NCBI RefSeq assembly: GCF_014892575.1
Contig: NZ_JADBGI010000008.1
Span: 1-64,000 of the forward strand
Source of the DNA: Nocardiopsis coralli
GTDB taxonomy: Bacteria > Actinomycetota > Actinomycetes > Streptosporangiales > Streptosporangiaceae
Direction of reading: 5' to 3'
DNA: 64,000 nt
Shown: in pieces, positions 9,681-18,153 of the stretch
Layout of the letters: each line of letters opens with the position of its first letter
How positions within the stretch are numbered: the stretch's first letter is position 1
Position numbers and translations under genes: made by a program
Notes under the pieces: model-generated
Database searches by the model: none
What the model was told of the DNA's origin: nothing
The model's input: only the letters and a program-made list of their open reading frames with translations

Positions 9681-9741
9681 GGCCCTCCTCCGAAGCCGAA
9701 CGCATGAACCGGTACCGATGCGGGACCCGTGTCGGGGAACA

Positions 9742-10896
9742 TCAGGTGCCCCCTCCCTCGGGTACGGACCAGGCGGTGAGCGCCTGCCACTGCTCCACCA
9801 GCCCGTGCACGTCGCTGTCGGCGGGGTCCTTGAAGAAGAACCCGAGCGCGGTGACGGGTCCGGTGGTCCCACGACCCAGGGCGAGCGCGGCCAACCGGGC
9901 CAGGTCCAGCACCAGCGGCGCCGCCAGCGCCGAGTCCTGCCCGGCCCAGGTGAACTGGAGCGTCATCCGCGCGCCCAGGAACCCCTCGAACGAGACGTGG
10001 TCCCAGGCGGTCTTGGCGTCCCCCAGGTCGGGGACGAAGTCGATGTGCAGCGGCCCCTCCACCGGTTGGCCGAGCATGTGCTCCAGGCCCCGGGCCTTGC
10101 TGTCGGTCTTGCTCTCCGCGTGCTCGGGGTCGGCCAGCGTCTCCCCGTCACCGCCGCCCAACAGGTTCACCGACGACCACGAACGCACCCGCAGCGCCCG
10201 CGCCGCGAACATCGGGGCGAGCGCGCTCTTGACCAGCGTCTCCCCGGTCTTGCCGTCGCACCCCGCCCACGGCAGGCCCTCCCGCTCGGCCAGCGCCCGC
10301 AGCGCGGGAAGCCGCGGACCGGTGTTGGGGGTGAACTCCACGAACGCACACCCCGCGCGCAGGGCCGCGTACGCGTACGCGGAGCTGGCGGGGATGCGTG
10401 CCCCGCCGGAGTCCAGCGCCGCCTCCAACGCCTCCGGGCCCTCCTGCTCGGGGTGGGCCTCCAGGCGCGTCTCGGTGCTGGTCAGGTCGACCACGACCGT
10501 GCGCTCCAGGCCCTCGCGCTCGGCGAACTCGCGCAGATTGCGCTCCAGCCGGTCCACGTCCGCGCGCGTGACCCGGCCGCCCTCCGCGACGACCCCCGGA
10601 CGCAGCGCACCCTCCACCTCGCCCAGCCGGTCGGCGAAGGCCCCCGGCAGGTGCGCGGGCAGCACACCCGTACGGGCCAACCGCTCGGCGGTCTTGCACA
10701 GACGGACGTCGGACAGGTCGTGCCCGCCGAAGACCAGCTCCTCGAGCCCGGGCAACCCCGCACCCTCGAACTCCGGGCGCGCGGTCACGCACCCCGTCGG
10801 CGCGGCCGAACCCTCCCGCACCGCAAAAGCGCCCAGGACCGCGGTCGTGGCGACCGATCCGCGTGCCCCGAGCAGCCAGACACCTGTCCGCCCCAT
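9742..10896 (-). CDS. Inositol-3-phosphate synthase family protein, 384 aa
   Basis: A homologue of myo-inositol-1-phosphate synthase, an NAD-dependent enzyme that cyclises glucose 6-phosphate. Visible family features are the N-terminal dinucleotide-binding loop WLLGARGSVATTA, the segment EFTPNTGPR, DGKTGETLVKS, and the signature SVNLLGGGDGETLADP followed by SKTDSK. The start has GGAGGG upstream of the ATG. The gene stands at the head of the ebo genes, where other ebo clusters carry EboD, a 3-dehydroquinate-synthase-like sugar-phosphate cyclase. I infer that it supplies a cyclitol phosphate to this pathway rather than, or besides, housekeeping inositol. It could instead be the organism's ordinary ino1, though that gene usually sits elsewhere beside a PadR-type regulator. 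Confidence 0.8.
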   Translation of the reverse strand: MGRTGVWLLGARGSVATTAVLGAFAVREGSAAPTGCVTARPEFEGAGLPGLEELVFGGHDLSDVRLCKTAERLARTGVLPAHLPGAFADRLGEVEGALRPGVVAEGGRVTRADVDRLERNLREFAEREGLERTVVVDLTSTETRLEAHPEQEGPEALEAALDSGGARIPASSAYAYAALRAGCAFVEFTPNTGPRLPALRALAEREGLPWAGCDGKTGETLVKSALAPMFAARALRVRSWSSVNLLGGGDGETLADPEHAESKTDSKARGLEHMLGQPVEGPLHIDFVPDLGDAKTAWDHVSFEGFLGARMTLQFTWAGQDSALAAPLVLDLARLAALALGRGTTGPVTALGFFFKDPADSDVHGLVEQWQALTAWSVPEGGGT

Positions 10897-10952
10897 CTGT
10901 GGTCCCTCCTCGTGAGGGCCCCGGGGCACGGTCCGCGCCCCGGGGCCGGTGC

Positions 10953-11684
10953 TCAGTGGTCGTGGCCCCCGCCCTCGACGGCCTCGTCGCCGTCCTCGGC
11001 GGGATCGGGTTCCAGGGCGCCGCTTCCGGGCGCCGCGGGCAGATAGAGATGGACGTGGCCGTGGCCTGCGTCGATGCTCAGCACGTCCAGTTGGGTCGCC
11101 GCCACCGACCAGGAGCGCACCGCCTGGGTGCGCAGGTCGCCGGCGAGCTCGGTCATCTCCTCGCGCAGGGCCTCGTCCTCGGCCTCCAGCGCGTTGGCGT
11201 AGGCCGTCACCGAGGACCCGAGCAGGTCGACGGAGTTGGCCAGCCCGGCGTGGGCGATGTTGTAGTCGGTCTCGCCCGAGGGCACGTCCTCGAAGTGCCC
11301 GACGGCCTCCTCGGCGATCCCGACCCAGCCCTCGAGCTCGTCGGAACCGGGGTCCTCGCGCCCGGGCTCCGAACCGTCCGCGGGCACGACCTCGTCGAGC
11401 GACTCCACCAGCGGGAGCAGCTCCTCGTGCGCCGCGCGCGTGTGGTGCACCAGCTCCTCGACCTGCTCCAGGTCGCGTTCGCCGGCCGAGGCCTCGAGCT
11501 CTGCGACCCGTCCGGCGTCCGGGGTGACCGTGTCGTCGCCGGTGAAGTAGAAGACGACCGCGGCCACGATCGCTCCGACGGCCACGATCGCCCCGCCCGT
11601 CAGCCACCAGGCGGACCGTCCGGCGGGCGTTGGGGAGACCTCCTCCGTCGTGTCGGGCGTGGACCGCCTCTTCTCGGTGGGCAC
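10953..11684 (-). CDS. Membrane-anchored extracytoplasmic protein with His-rich tail, 243 aa
   Basis: I do not recognise the family. There is a short basic cytoplasmic N-terminus, one membrane helix at about residues 26-47 (WWLTGGAIVAVGAIVAAVVF), then an acidic, largely helical outer domain and a C-terminus ending GGHDH. Another His cluster (DAGHGHVHLYLP) precedes it. The histidines suggest metal binding, which is inference. A GTG start is chosen because AGGAGGAGG lies upstream. It is 56 bases upstream of the inositol-synthase-like gene and 84 bases after the ThuA/dehydrogenase gene, so it is probably co-transcribed with both. Confidence 0.65.
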   Translation of the reverse strand: MPTEKRRSTPDTTEEVSPTPAGRSAWWLTGGAIVAVGAIVAAVVFYFTGDDTVTPDAGRVAELEASAGERDLEQVEELVHHTRAAHEELLPLVESLDEVVPADGSEPGREDPGSDELEGWVGIAEEAVGHFEDVPSGETDYNIAHAGLANSVDLLGSSVTAYANALEAEDEALREEMTELAGDLRTQAVRSWSVAATQLDVLSIDAGHGHVHLYLPAAPGSGALEPDPAEDGDEAVEGGGHDH

Positions 11685-11768
11685 CGTGACACCTCCTCCT
11701 GGGGGCCGGGAACGGGGAACGGGGGATGGGGGCGGGGCCGGCGTGCACCGGCCCCGCCCGTTCGGTCG

Positions 11769-14700
11769 TTACTCCTGCAGTTCCTGGACCTGCACGTCAC
11801 GGAAGCGGACCTCGTCCTCGTCACCGTGGTTCTGCAGTCCGATGTGGCCCGAGGCCAGGTCCCGGTCGGGGGCCTCGCTCTCGAACTCGTTGACCAGCTC
11901 GCCGTTGATCCACACCCGGATCACGGGGTCGTCGACCTCGATCTCCATCGTGTTCCACTCACCGATCTCCGCCGGGTGGGAGTCGGCCGCCTGGAACTGG
12001 TAGACCGCCCCGGTCTGGGTGATCGGCTCCCCGTCCGGGGCGCCGTAGGGGTCGATCTGGATCTCGTAGCCCTCGTCGACGGCCACCCACGGGTCGTCGT
12101 CGGGGTCGGGGAAGCCGACGAAGACACCGGAGTTGTCCTGCTCGTCCGGGGTCAGGAAGTCGAGCTTCAGGCGGTAGGAGTCGAGCTCCGTCTCGTGCCA
12201 GAGCAGCCCCATGCCGCCGTCGGTCTGCAGCGAGCAGTGTTCGTCGTCCTCGACGACCTCGAAGCCGCCCGGACCGGCCTGGTTCCACCCGTCGAGGGAC
12301 TCGCCGTCCCACAGCTCGGTGTAACCGTCGTCCACCTCGGGCGGCGTGCAGTCGGCGGGCTCCTCCGGTTCGGTGGCGCCCTCCTCGACCGTGACGGTGG
12401 CCGACGAGGAGCTTCCGGTGTTGCCGTCGCCGTCGGTGGCCACGGCGCTCACGGAGTACTCGCCCTCCTCCGGTTCGGTCCAGACCGCCTCGTAGGGGGA
12501 CTCGTCGGCGGTGGCCACGACCTCGTCGTCGACGAGGAACTCGACCTCCTCGACACCCGCGTCACCGTGGTCGGTGACCTCCGCGGCCAGCGGGACGTCC
12601 TCGCCGGCCTCGAAGGACGCGCCGTCCTCCGGGTTGGCCAGCTCGGTCTCGGGACCCTCCTCGGGGTCCTCCTCCGGGGGCTCGTGGCCCTCGATGACGG
12701 CCTCGAAGTGGTTGAGGTTGAACAGGCCCTCCTCACCGGGGTCGTCCCCGCTGAAGACCAGGTGCAGCTCGAAGGTCTCCCCGGGGTCATCGACCGGCAT
12801 CGTGACGGTCTCCCAGTCCTGGCCGCCGCCGGTCGACTCCACGTCGACGGTGCCCAGCACGTCCCCGTCGGGGGAGTCCTGGCGCGCCTCGATGGTGCCG
12901 CCGGAGCCGCTGGAGGCCACCCGGAACTCCATCTCCTCCACACCGGAGAAGCTGACCGGGTCGTAGGAGGTCCAGCTGCCGTCCTGGATCCCGGTCAGGT
13001 TGACCAGGCCGCCCTCGTCGTCCTCGGTGGTCTCGGTCGTGACGTTCTCGCTGTCGGAGAAGTACTGCGCCTGGGTCCGCGCCGGGTTCAGGCGCAGCCC
13101 GTCGGACCCGGTGAGCGGGGGAGCGTCCCCGGCACCGGAGTCGGTGTACTCGGCCTGGAGCACCCAGAAGATGTTCATGTCGTGCCCGTGGCCGCCGTCG
13201 GTCTCGGTCTCGGTGACCCCTTCGCAGGAGTCGTACTGGGTCCACGGGTGCGCGTGGTCGTCGTGGCCCAGCGACGAGGTGACCTCGACGTCGTCGCACT
13301 CGACGCCGTCGCCGATCGAGCCGTCCTCGGCGTCGTCCACCGCTGCCTCGAACGGGATCTCGTCACCCCAGTGGAAGTACTGGCCGTCCTGCGGGGTGTC
13401 GAAGGAGACGTCGGGTTGGCTGTTGCCGGCGGTCACGCTCGTGGTGGCGACGCCGGTGGCGCCCTCCTCGTCGGTCACGGTCAGCACGACCGTGTACTGG
13501 CCCTCCTCCTCGAAGGTGTGGGTGGGTGCGACCTCGTCGGAGGTGGTGCCGTCACCGAAGTCCCACTCGTAGGTCATGTCCAGCCCGCCGGGGTGCTCGG
13601 ACCCTTCGGCGGAGAACTCGACCTCCAGGGGGACCGGGCCGGAGTTGGCACTGCTCTCCAGGTCGGCGACGGGGGTGTCGCCCGAGCCCGTGTAGTCGAT
13701 GCGCGAGATCGCCGAGTCCGGTGCGCCGCCGAAGTAGCCGGAGCCGTACTCCAGCACGTACAGCGAACCGTCCGGGCCGAACTCCATGTCCATGGGGTTG
13801 GCCAGCTCGATGTCGTCGACCGTCTCGGTGATGTCGAGGAGCTCGCCCTCGTCGTCGCGGTGGATCTGCTTGATCCACTTGCGGTCCCACTCGTACATCA
13901 GCGGGATGCCGTCGTAGTACTCGGGCCACGCGGTGTCCGACTCCAGCTCGGGGTCGTAGTGGTAGGCCGGGCCGCCCATCGGGGAACCGGAACCCTCGCC
14001 CAGGTGCGGGAACTCCTCGGACTCGTCGTAGTCGTAGTAGATCATCGCGGGGGTGACCGGGGGCAGGTCGGTCAGCCCGGTGTTGCGCGGGGAGTCGTTG
14101 ACCGGGGCGTCGCAGTCGAAGGGCTCCCCGGAGGCCTCCTCCTCGAAGTCGTAGTCGACGTAGGGGAAGTTGTTGCCGATGCAGTACGGCCACCCGATGT
14201 TGGCCGGCTCGTCGAGCGCGTGCCAGGTCACCGTGTTCTTCGGACCGCGGTCGGGGTCCTCCTCGATGGCGTCCGGGCCGTAGTCGCCCAGGTAGACGGT
14301 GCCGTCCTCCTGGTCGACGGAGAACCGGAACGGGTTGCGCAGACCCATCGCGAAGATCTCCGGGCGGGTGTCCTCGTCGCCGTACTCCTCGGTCGGGAAG
14401 AGGTTGCCGTCGGGGATCTCGTAACTGCCGTCCTCGTTGACGTCGATCCTGATCAGCTTGCCGCGCAGGTCGTTGGTGTTGCCGGAGCTGCGCTGGGCGT
14501 CGAAGGCCGGGTTGCGGGACTCGCGCTCGTCGATGGGCGTGTACCCGTCGGAGTCGAACGCGCTGGTGTCGTCGCCGGTGGACAGGTACAGGTTGCCGTC
14601 GGCGTCGAAGTCGATGTCACCGCCCACGTGGCAGCACATGCCGCGGCTGGCCTCGACCTCGAGGATCACCTCCTCGCTGTCCAGGTCGAGGGTCGGTCCG

Positions 14701-15875
14701 TCCTCGCCGTCGACCAGCTGGAACCGGGAGAGGTTGTTGTGCGCCTCGTAGGGTTCGAACTCCTCGGGATCGCCGTCCGAGGGCGCCTCACCCCCCGGGA
14801 CATCGTCGATCACCGGCGCGTAATAGGTGTAGACCCAGCCGTTCTCCTCGAAGTCCGGGTCCACGGCCACGCCCTGGAGCCCGTCCTCGTCGTGGTTGTA
14901 GACCGGGATCTCGGCGATGGTCTCGGTGGCGTAGGTCTCGGGGTCCCACAGGCCGACCTCGCCGTCGCGCGCGCTGTGCAGGGCACGCCCGTCCGGCAGG
15001 ACCGCCAGACCCATGGGCTCGCCCATCTGCTCCTCGCCCTGGGCCAGCGTGACCTTCTCGAAGTTGTCCCACTGGGTGGCGCCGCAGTCGCCCTCGGCAT
15101 CGCCGGCCGCCCACTGGATGCCGCCGAGCAGGTGGTCGGCGAACTCCGGTTCGGAGAAGGACTCGATGGTGTGGCCGCCGCCGGTGTACCAGGACCGGCC
15201 GCCGTCGAACTCCTGACACCAGGCGATGGGGTGGTCCCAGCCCATCTGGCCGGCCGGGTCGACCTCGTCCTCGTAGGACTCCTCGTCCAGCCCCGCCAGC
15301 ACGTGTACGTCGCCGCGCGGGGACAGGTCGAAGTCGTACCACTCGTCGTGGCGCTCCCACAGGGCCGGCAGGCCTTCCGTGGAGGGGTGCACACGGTCGT
15401 TGACCATCACCTCGGCGTCCTGAGTGCCGGGCGGGTGGCTGGCGAAGTAGGCACCGACGAGATCGCCGTACCACTCCCAGTCGTAGTGGGTGTCGGAGGC
15501 GGCGTGCACACCGGTGAACCCGCCGCCGTCCTGGACGTAGCTCTCGAAGGCGGCCTGTTCGTCCTCGTTGAGCACGTCACCGGTGGTCGAGAGCCAGACG
15601 ACGGCGTCGAACTCGGCCAGGTCCTCCTCGTTGAAGACGGAGGAGTCCTCGGTGTGCTCGGTGGTGAACCCGTGTTCGTCGGCCAGCTCCTCGATGAGGG
15701 AGACGCCGTACGGGATCGAGTCGTGCCGGAAGCCGGCGGTCTTGGAGAAGATCAGGACGTTGAACGAGTCCTGCTCGTTCTCCTCCTGCGCGTGCGCCAC
15801 GGGCGCGGTCAGCCCCATGGCCAACGCGACGCCGGACACCAGCGCGCCCAGTCGTAGTAACGGTCTGTGGAACAT
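11769..15875 (-). CDS. Secreted ThuA + glucose/sorbosone dehydrogenase + PKD + Ig-like + DUF1080 fusion, 1368 aa
   Basis: A signal peptide (about 1-29, ending PVAHA) is followed by a ThuA-like domain (about 35-255, NVLIFSKTAGFRH). Next is a GSDH-type beta-propeller (about 262-735, with CCHVGGDIDFDADGNLYLSTGD and AMGLRNPFRFS), a PKD domain (about 737-815, YEWDFGDG), a carbohydrate-binding-like beta region (about 905-1060), a bacterial Ig-like domain (about 1078-1167), and a C-terminal DUF1080 domain (about 1182-1368, LWDGESLDGW). DUF1080 proteins include 3-keto-disaccharide hydrolases. The ATG at 15875 has AGGTGAGG at good spacing; a GTG four codons earlier does not. The protein is very acidic. 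It probably oxidises and cleaves an extracellular glycoside for the import system encoded just upstream. Confidence 0.85.
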   Translation of the reverse strand: MFHRPLLRLGALVSGVALAMGLTAPVAHAQEENEQDSFNVLIFSKTAGFRHDSIPYGVSLIEELADEHGFTTEHTEDSSVFNEEDLAEFDAVVWLSTTGDVLNEDEQAAFESYVQDGGGFTGVHAASDTHYDWEWYGDLVGAYFASHPPGTQDAEVMVNDRVHPSTEGLPALWERHDEWYDFDLSPRGDVHVLAGLDEESYEDEVDPAGQMGWDHPIAWCQEFDGGRSWYTGGGHTIESFSEPEFADHLLGGIQWAAGDAEGDCGATQWDNFEKVTLAQGEEQMGEPMGLAVLPDGRALHSARDGEVGLWDPETYATETIAEIPVYNHDEDGLQGVAVDPDFEENGWVYTYYAPVIDDVPGGEAPSDGDPEEFEPYEAHNNLSRFQLVDGEDGPTLDLDSEEVILEVEASRGMCCHVGGDIDFDADGNLYLSTGDDTSAFDSDGYTPIDERESRNPAFDAQRSSGNTNDLRGKLIRIDVNEDGSYEIPDGNLFPTEEYGDEDTRPEIFAMGLRNPFRFSVDQEDGTVYLGDYGPDAIEEDPDRGPKNTVTWHALDEPANIGWPYCIGNNFPYVDYDFEEEASGEPFDCDAPVNDSPRNTGLTDLPPVTPAMIYYDYDESEEFPHLGEGSGSPMGGPAYHYDPELESDTAWPEYYDGIPLMYEWDRKWIKQIHRDDEGELLDITETVDDIELANPMDMEFGPDGSLYVLEYGSGYFGGAPDSAISRIDYTGSGDTPVADLESSANSGPVPLEVEFSAEGSEHPGGLDMTYEWDFGDGTTSDEVAPTHTFEEEGQYTVVLTVTDEEGATGVATTSVTAGNSQPDVSFDTPQDGQYFHWGDEIPFEAAVDDAEDGSIGDGVECDDVEVTSSLGHDDHAHPWTQYDSCEGVTETETDGGHGHDMNIFWVLQAEYTDSGAGDAPPLTGSDGLRLNPARTQAQYFSDSENVTTETTEDDEGGLVNLTGIQDGSWTSYDPVSFSGVEEMEFRVASSGSGGTIEARQDSPDGDVLGTVDVESTGGGQDWETVTMPVDDPGETFELHLVFSGDDPGEEGLFNLNHFEAVIEGHEPPEEDPEEGPETELANPEDGASFEAGEDVPLAAEVTDHGDAGVEEVEFLVDDEVVATADESPYEAVWTEPEEGEYSVSAVATDGDGNTGSSSSATVTVEEGATEPEEPADCTPPEVDDGYTELWDGESLDGWNQAGPGGFEVVEDDEHCSLQTDGGMGLLWHETELDSYRLKLDFLTPDEQDNSGVFVGFPDPDDDPWVAVDEGYEIQIDPYGAPDGEPITQTGAVYQFQAADSHPAEIGEWNTMEIEVDDPVIRVWINGELVNEFESEAPDRDLASGHIGLQNHGDEDEVRFRDVQVQELQE

Positions 15876-16048
15876 GCAGAACCTCACCTGGGGGTGGGAG
15901 TGAGTCGATGAGTTCCGTGCGGCGTGCCGGCGCCGACGGCAGGATCCCTGGTCCCCGTCCGGGCGGGCCCGGAGCGGCTGTGACCGGGGTCGTCGGGGTG
16001 TTCCTGCTATCAGGGTCGGGAAGCGGGTGTGGCCGCCTCATCGGTGCA

Positions 16049-16948
16049 TCAGTCCACAGGGGCTCCTCTCGTCGGGTCAGGGACATCGGGTGCACGGGTG
16101 TGCAGCCCTCTCAGGAACGCCAGGCCGTCGACCGCGAGCGCGTCCTGGGTGGCGGCGAGGGGCCGCCATACGGACGCGGCCGCGGCGATGCTGGCATTGT
16201 CAGAAGTGAAGGATTCGATGACTAGGGGGCCCGAGTAACCTGTTCTGTCCAGTGCGGTCACGATGCGTGACCATTCCAGGTGATCGGTACCGGGGGTCCC
16301 GCGATCATTTGCGCAGACCTGGACGTGCCTCAGCATTCCGGACGCTCGCTCGATGGCATTGGCGATGTCCGTTTCCTCGATGTTGAGGTGATAGAGGTCC
16401 AGCGCCAGACCGCAGTGCTCGCGGGGCAGTTCGGCCAGGGCCTCGACCGCCTGGTCGACGGTGTTGAGCACGCTGGTCTCGTACCGGTTCAGGGGTTCCA
16501 CGGCCACCGCCACCCCCGCGGCCGAGGCGTGCTCGACCACGGGGGACAGCGCCTCGGCCAGCTCGCCGGGCAGGCCCGCGCGTTCGGCCGGGGACAGGCG
16601 CCAGGTGCGGCCCACCGAGGCGTAGGCCGGGCCCGCGACGACCGGTGAACCCACCGTCTCCGCCGCGTCCACGACCCGCCTCAGGTAGTCCCGGGTCGCG
16701 GTGCGTGTGGGGGCGTCGGTCAGGACCAGTTCACGGCCAGGGCTCATGACCAGGGCCACCGTCGCCGACAGCCCCAGGCCGTCCAGCAGAGTGCGGGCGC
16801 GCCGGGGGTCCCAGTCGCCGGCGTTCTCCACCGGCAGCTCGATGGTGTCGAAGCCCCAGCCGGCCACGCGCGGAGCCAGGCGCTCCAGCGCGGCGTCGGT
16901 CAGCGGCGACGTCCAGACCCAGGTGTTGACCCCCAGCGCGCGTTCCAT
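16049..16948 (-). CDS. D-tagatose/D-psicose 3-epimerase-like TIM barrel, 299 aa
   Basis: The N-terminus GVNTWVWTSPL is typical of ketose 3-epimerases. The metal-binding and catalytic residues are visible: Glu in VAVEPLNRYET, Asp and His in LALDLYHLNIEE, His in RHVQVCANDRGTPG, and Glu in VIESFT. Family members epimerise ketoses at C3, and related enzymes act on 3-keto sugars. The ATG at 16948 directly abuts the stop of the sugar-binding lipoprotein gene, so it belongs to the transporter operon. A 173-base gap separates it from the secreted fusion gene, the only long gap in the minus-strand run. Confidence 0.85.
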   Translation of the reverse strand: MERALGVNTWVWTSPLTDAALERLAPRVAGWGFDTIELPVENAGDWDPRRARTLLDGLGLSATVALVMSPGRELVLTDAPTRTATRDYLRRVVDAAETVGSPVVAGPAYASVGRTWRLSPAERAGLPGELAEALSPVVEHASAAGVAVAVEPLNRYETSVLNTVDQAVEALAELPREHCGLALDLYHLNIEETDIANAIERASGMLRHVQVCANDRGTPGTDHLEWSRIVTALDRTGYSGPLVIESFTSDNASIAAAASVWRPLAATQDALAVDGLAFLRGLHTRAPDVPDPTRGAPVD

Positions 16949-18148
16949 CTAGCGGTCCTCCCACGCCTCGGGGAAGCCCGGCAGGTCCTCGCCGCCGAAG
17001 CGGGCGTAGTGCAGGGACGGCATTCCGGAGTTGACCTCGAGCAGCTCGTCGCGGGTCTCCTCGGTGACCGCTTCCTGCGGCAGCACCCACTCCTCGGGCA
17101 CCTCCTCGCCCTGCAGGATCATGCTCGCGGCCAGGACCGGGGTGCGCCACTGGAAGTTGGAGTAGACCGGGGCGATCGCCTCCAGCTCCTCCTCCTGCCA
17201 CTTGCGCATGAAGCTGAGCTCGTCCTCGCCCGAGACCACCGGGTACTCCTGGCCGGCGTCCTCGAACGCCTCCAGGCCCGCCACGGCCCCGTCGCCGGCG
17301 TCCATCCAGATGCCGTCGACCGCGCCGCGCTGCAGGTGCTGGGAGACCAGGTCCTTGATCTGGGCGCCGTCACCGTCGGTGAACTCGTAGCCGATGATCT
17401 CCAGGTCGCTGTCGTCGAAGACGGTCTGCGCGGCCGCCCAGCGGTGCTCCAGCGAGTCCACGCCCGGCAGGATGCGCAGCGCCAGCACCCGCGAGCCCGG
17501 TTCCAGGCTGTCGACCAGGAACTCGGCCGCGTCCGCCCCGTAGGCGTAACCGCCGATCGGGTGGATGAAGGTGACCGCGCAGTCGGTGTTCACGCCGCGG
17601 TCGAAGACCACGACCGGGACACCGCTCTCGCAGGCCGTCTCCACCGCCGGGGTCATGGTCGCGGTGGTCGACGGCGAGATGATGATGGCGTCGCAGTCAC
17701 CGGAGTCCACGAACGCCTGGATGTCGGAGATCTGCTGGTTGTCGTCGTCGGAGGCGTCCGAGACCTGGAAGTCGCCGATCTCGCCGGCCTCCTGCAACGC
17801 CTCCACCTGCTGCTCCATGGTGATGAAGCCGGTGACGCGCCAGGGGTTGGACACCGAGGCGTTGGAGAAGCAGACCGTGGCCTCGCCGGGGTCGTCGAAC
17901 TCCCATTCGGAGGTGTCGATCCACTCGGGTTCGATCGCCTGCATCCAGGGTTCGTCCTCGGGGCCCTCCGGCTCGATGTCGCGCTGGGCGAGCTGCCGGT
18001 CGAACTCCTCCTGGTCGAACCACTCCTCCTCGGGGGTCAGGTCGGCGCCGTTGCCGTCGGCGGCGCCGTCCGAGGCGTCGCCGGTACAGCCGGACAGGAC
18101 GAGGGCCAGGCCGGCGGCACCGGCCAACAGCACGCGGGGGACGTGCAT
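16949..18148 (-). CDS. Sugar ABC transporter substrate-binding lipoprotein, 399 aa
   Basis: An N-terminal lipoprotein signal with lipobox LSGC (lipidated Cys21) leads into a periplasmic-binding-protein type 1 domain of the RbsB kind. Phrases such as VCFSNASVSNPWR, DAIIISPSTTATMTPAV and VPVVVFDRGV are typical of the family. The mature N-terminus is acidic and disordered. The start is the ATG at 18148, 5 bases after the permease stop codon. The protein would deliver a sugar or sugar alcohol to the two permeases encoded upstream. Ligand unknown; the adjacent epimerase suggests a ketose, keto-sugar or cyclitol. Confidence 0.85.
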   Translation of the reverse strand: MHVPRVLLAGAAGLALVLSGCTGDASDGAADGNGADLTPEEEWFDQEEFDRQLAQRDIEPEGPEDEPWMQAIEPEWIDTSEWEFDDPGEATVCFSNASVSNPWRVTGFITMEQQVEALQEAGEIGDFQVSDASDDDNQQISDIQAFVDSGDCDAIIISPSTTATMTPAVETACESGVPVVVFDRGVNTDCAVTFIHPIGGYAYGADAAEFLVDSLEPGSRVLALRILPGVDSLEHRWAAAQTVFDDSDLEIIGYEFTDGDGAQIKDLVSQHLQRGAVDGIWMDAGDGAVAGLEAFEDAGQEYPVVSGEDELSFMRKWQEEELEAIAPVYSNFQWRTPVLAASMILQGEEVPEEWVLPQEAVTEETRDELLEVNSGMPSLHYARFGGEDLPGFPEAWEDR

Positions 18149-18153
18149 GGTTC

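Noticed and set aside
10863..15857. A 1664-codon open frame on the plus strand opposite the secreted fusion gene
   Set aside because: It is an antisense shadow of high-GC coding; its translation is a Val/Gly/Leu/Asp mix without domains, while the minus strand encodes clear ThuA, GSDH and DUF1080 domains with a signal peptide.
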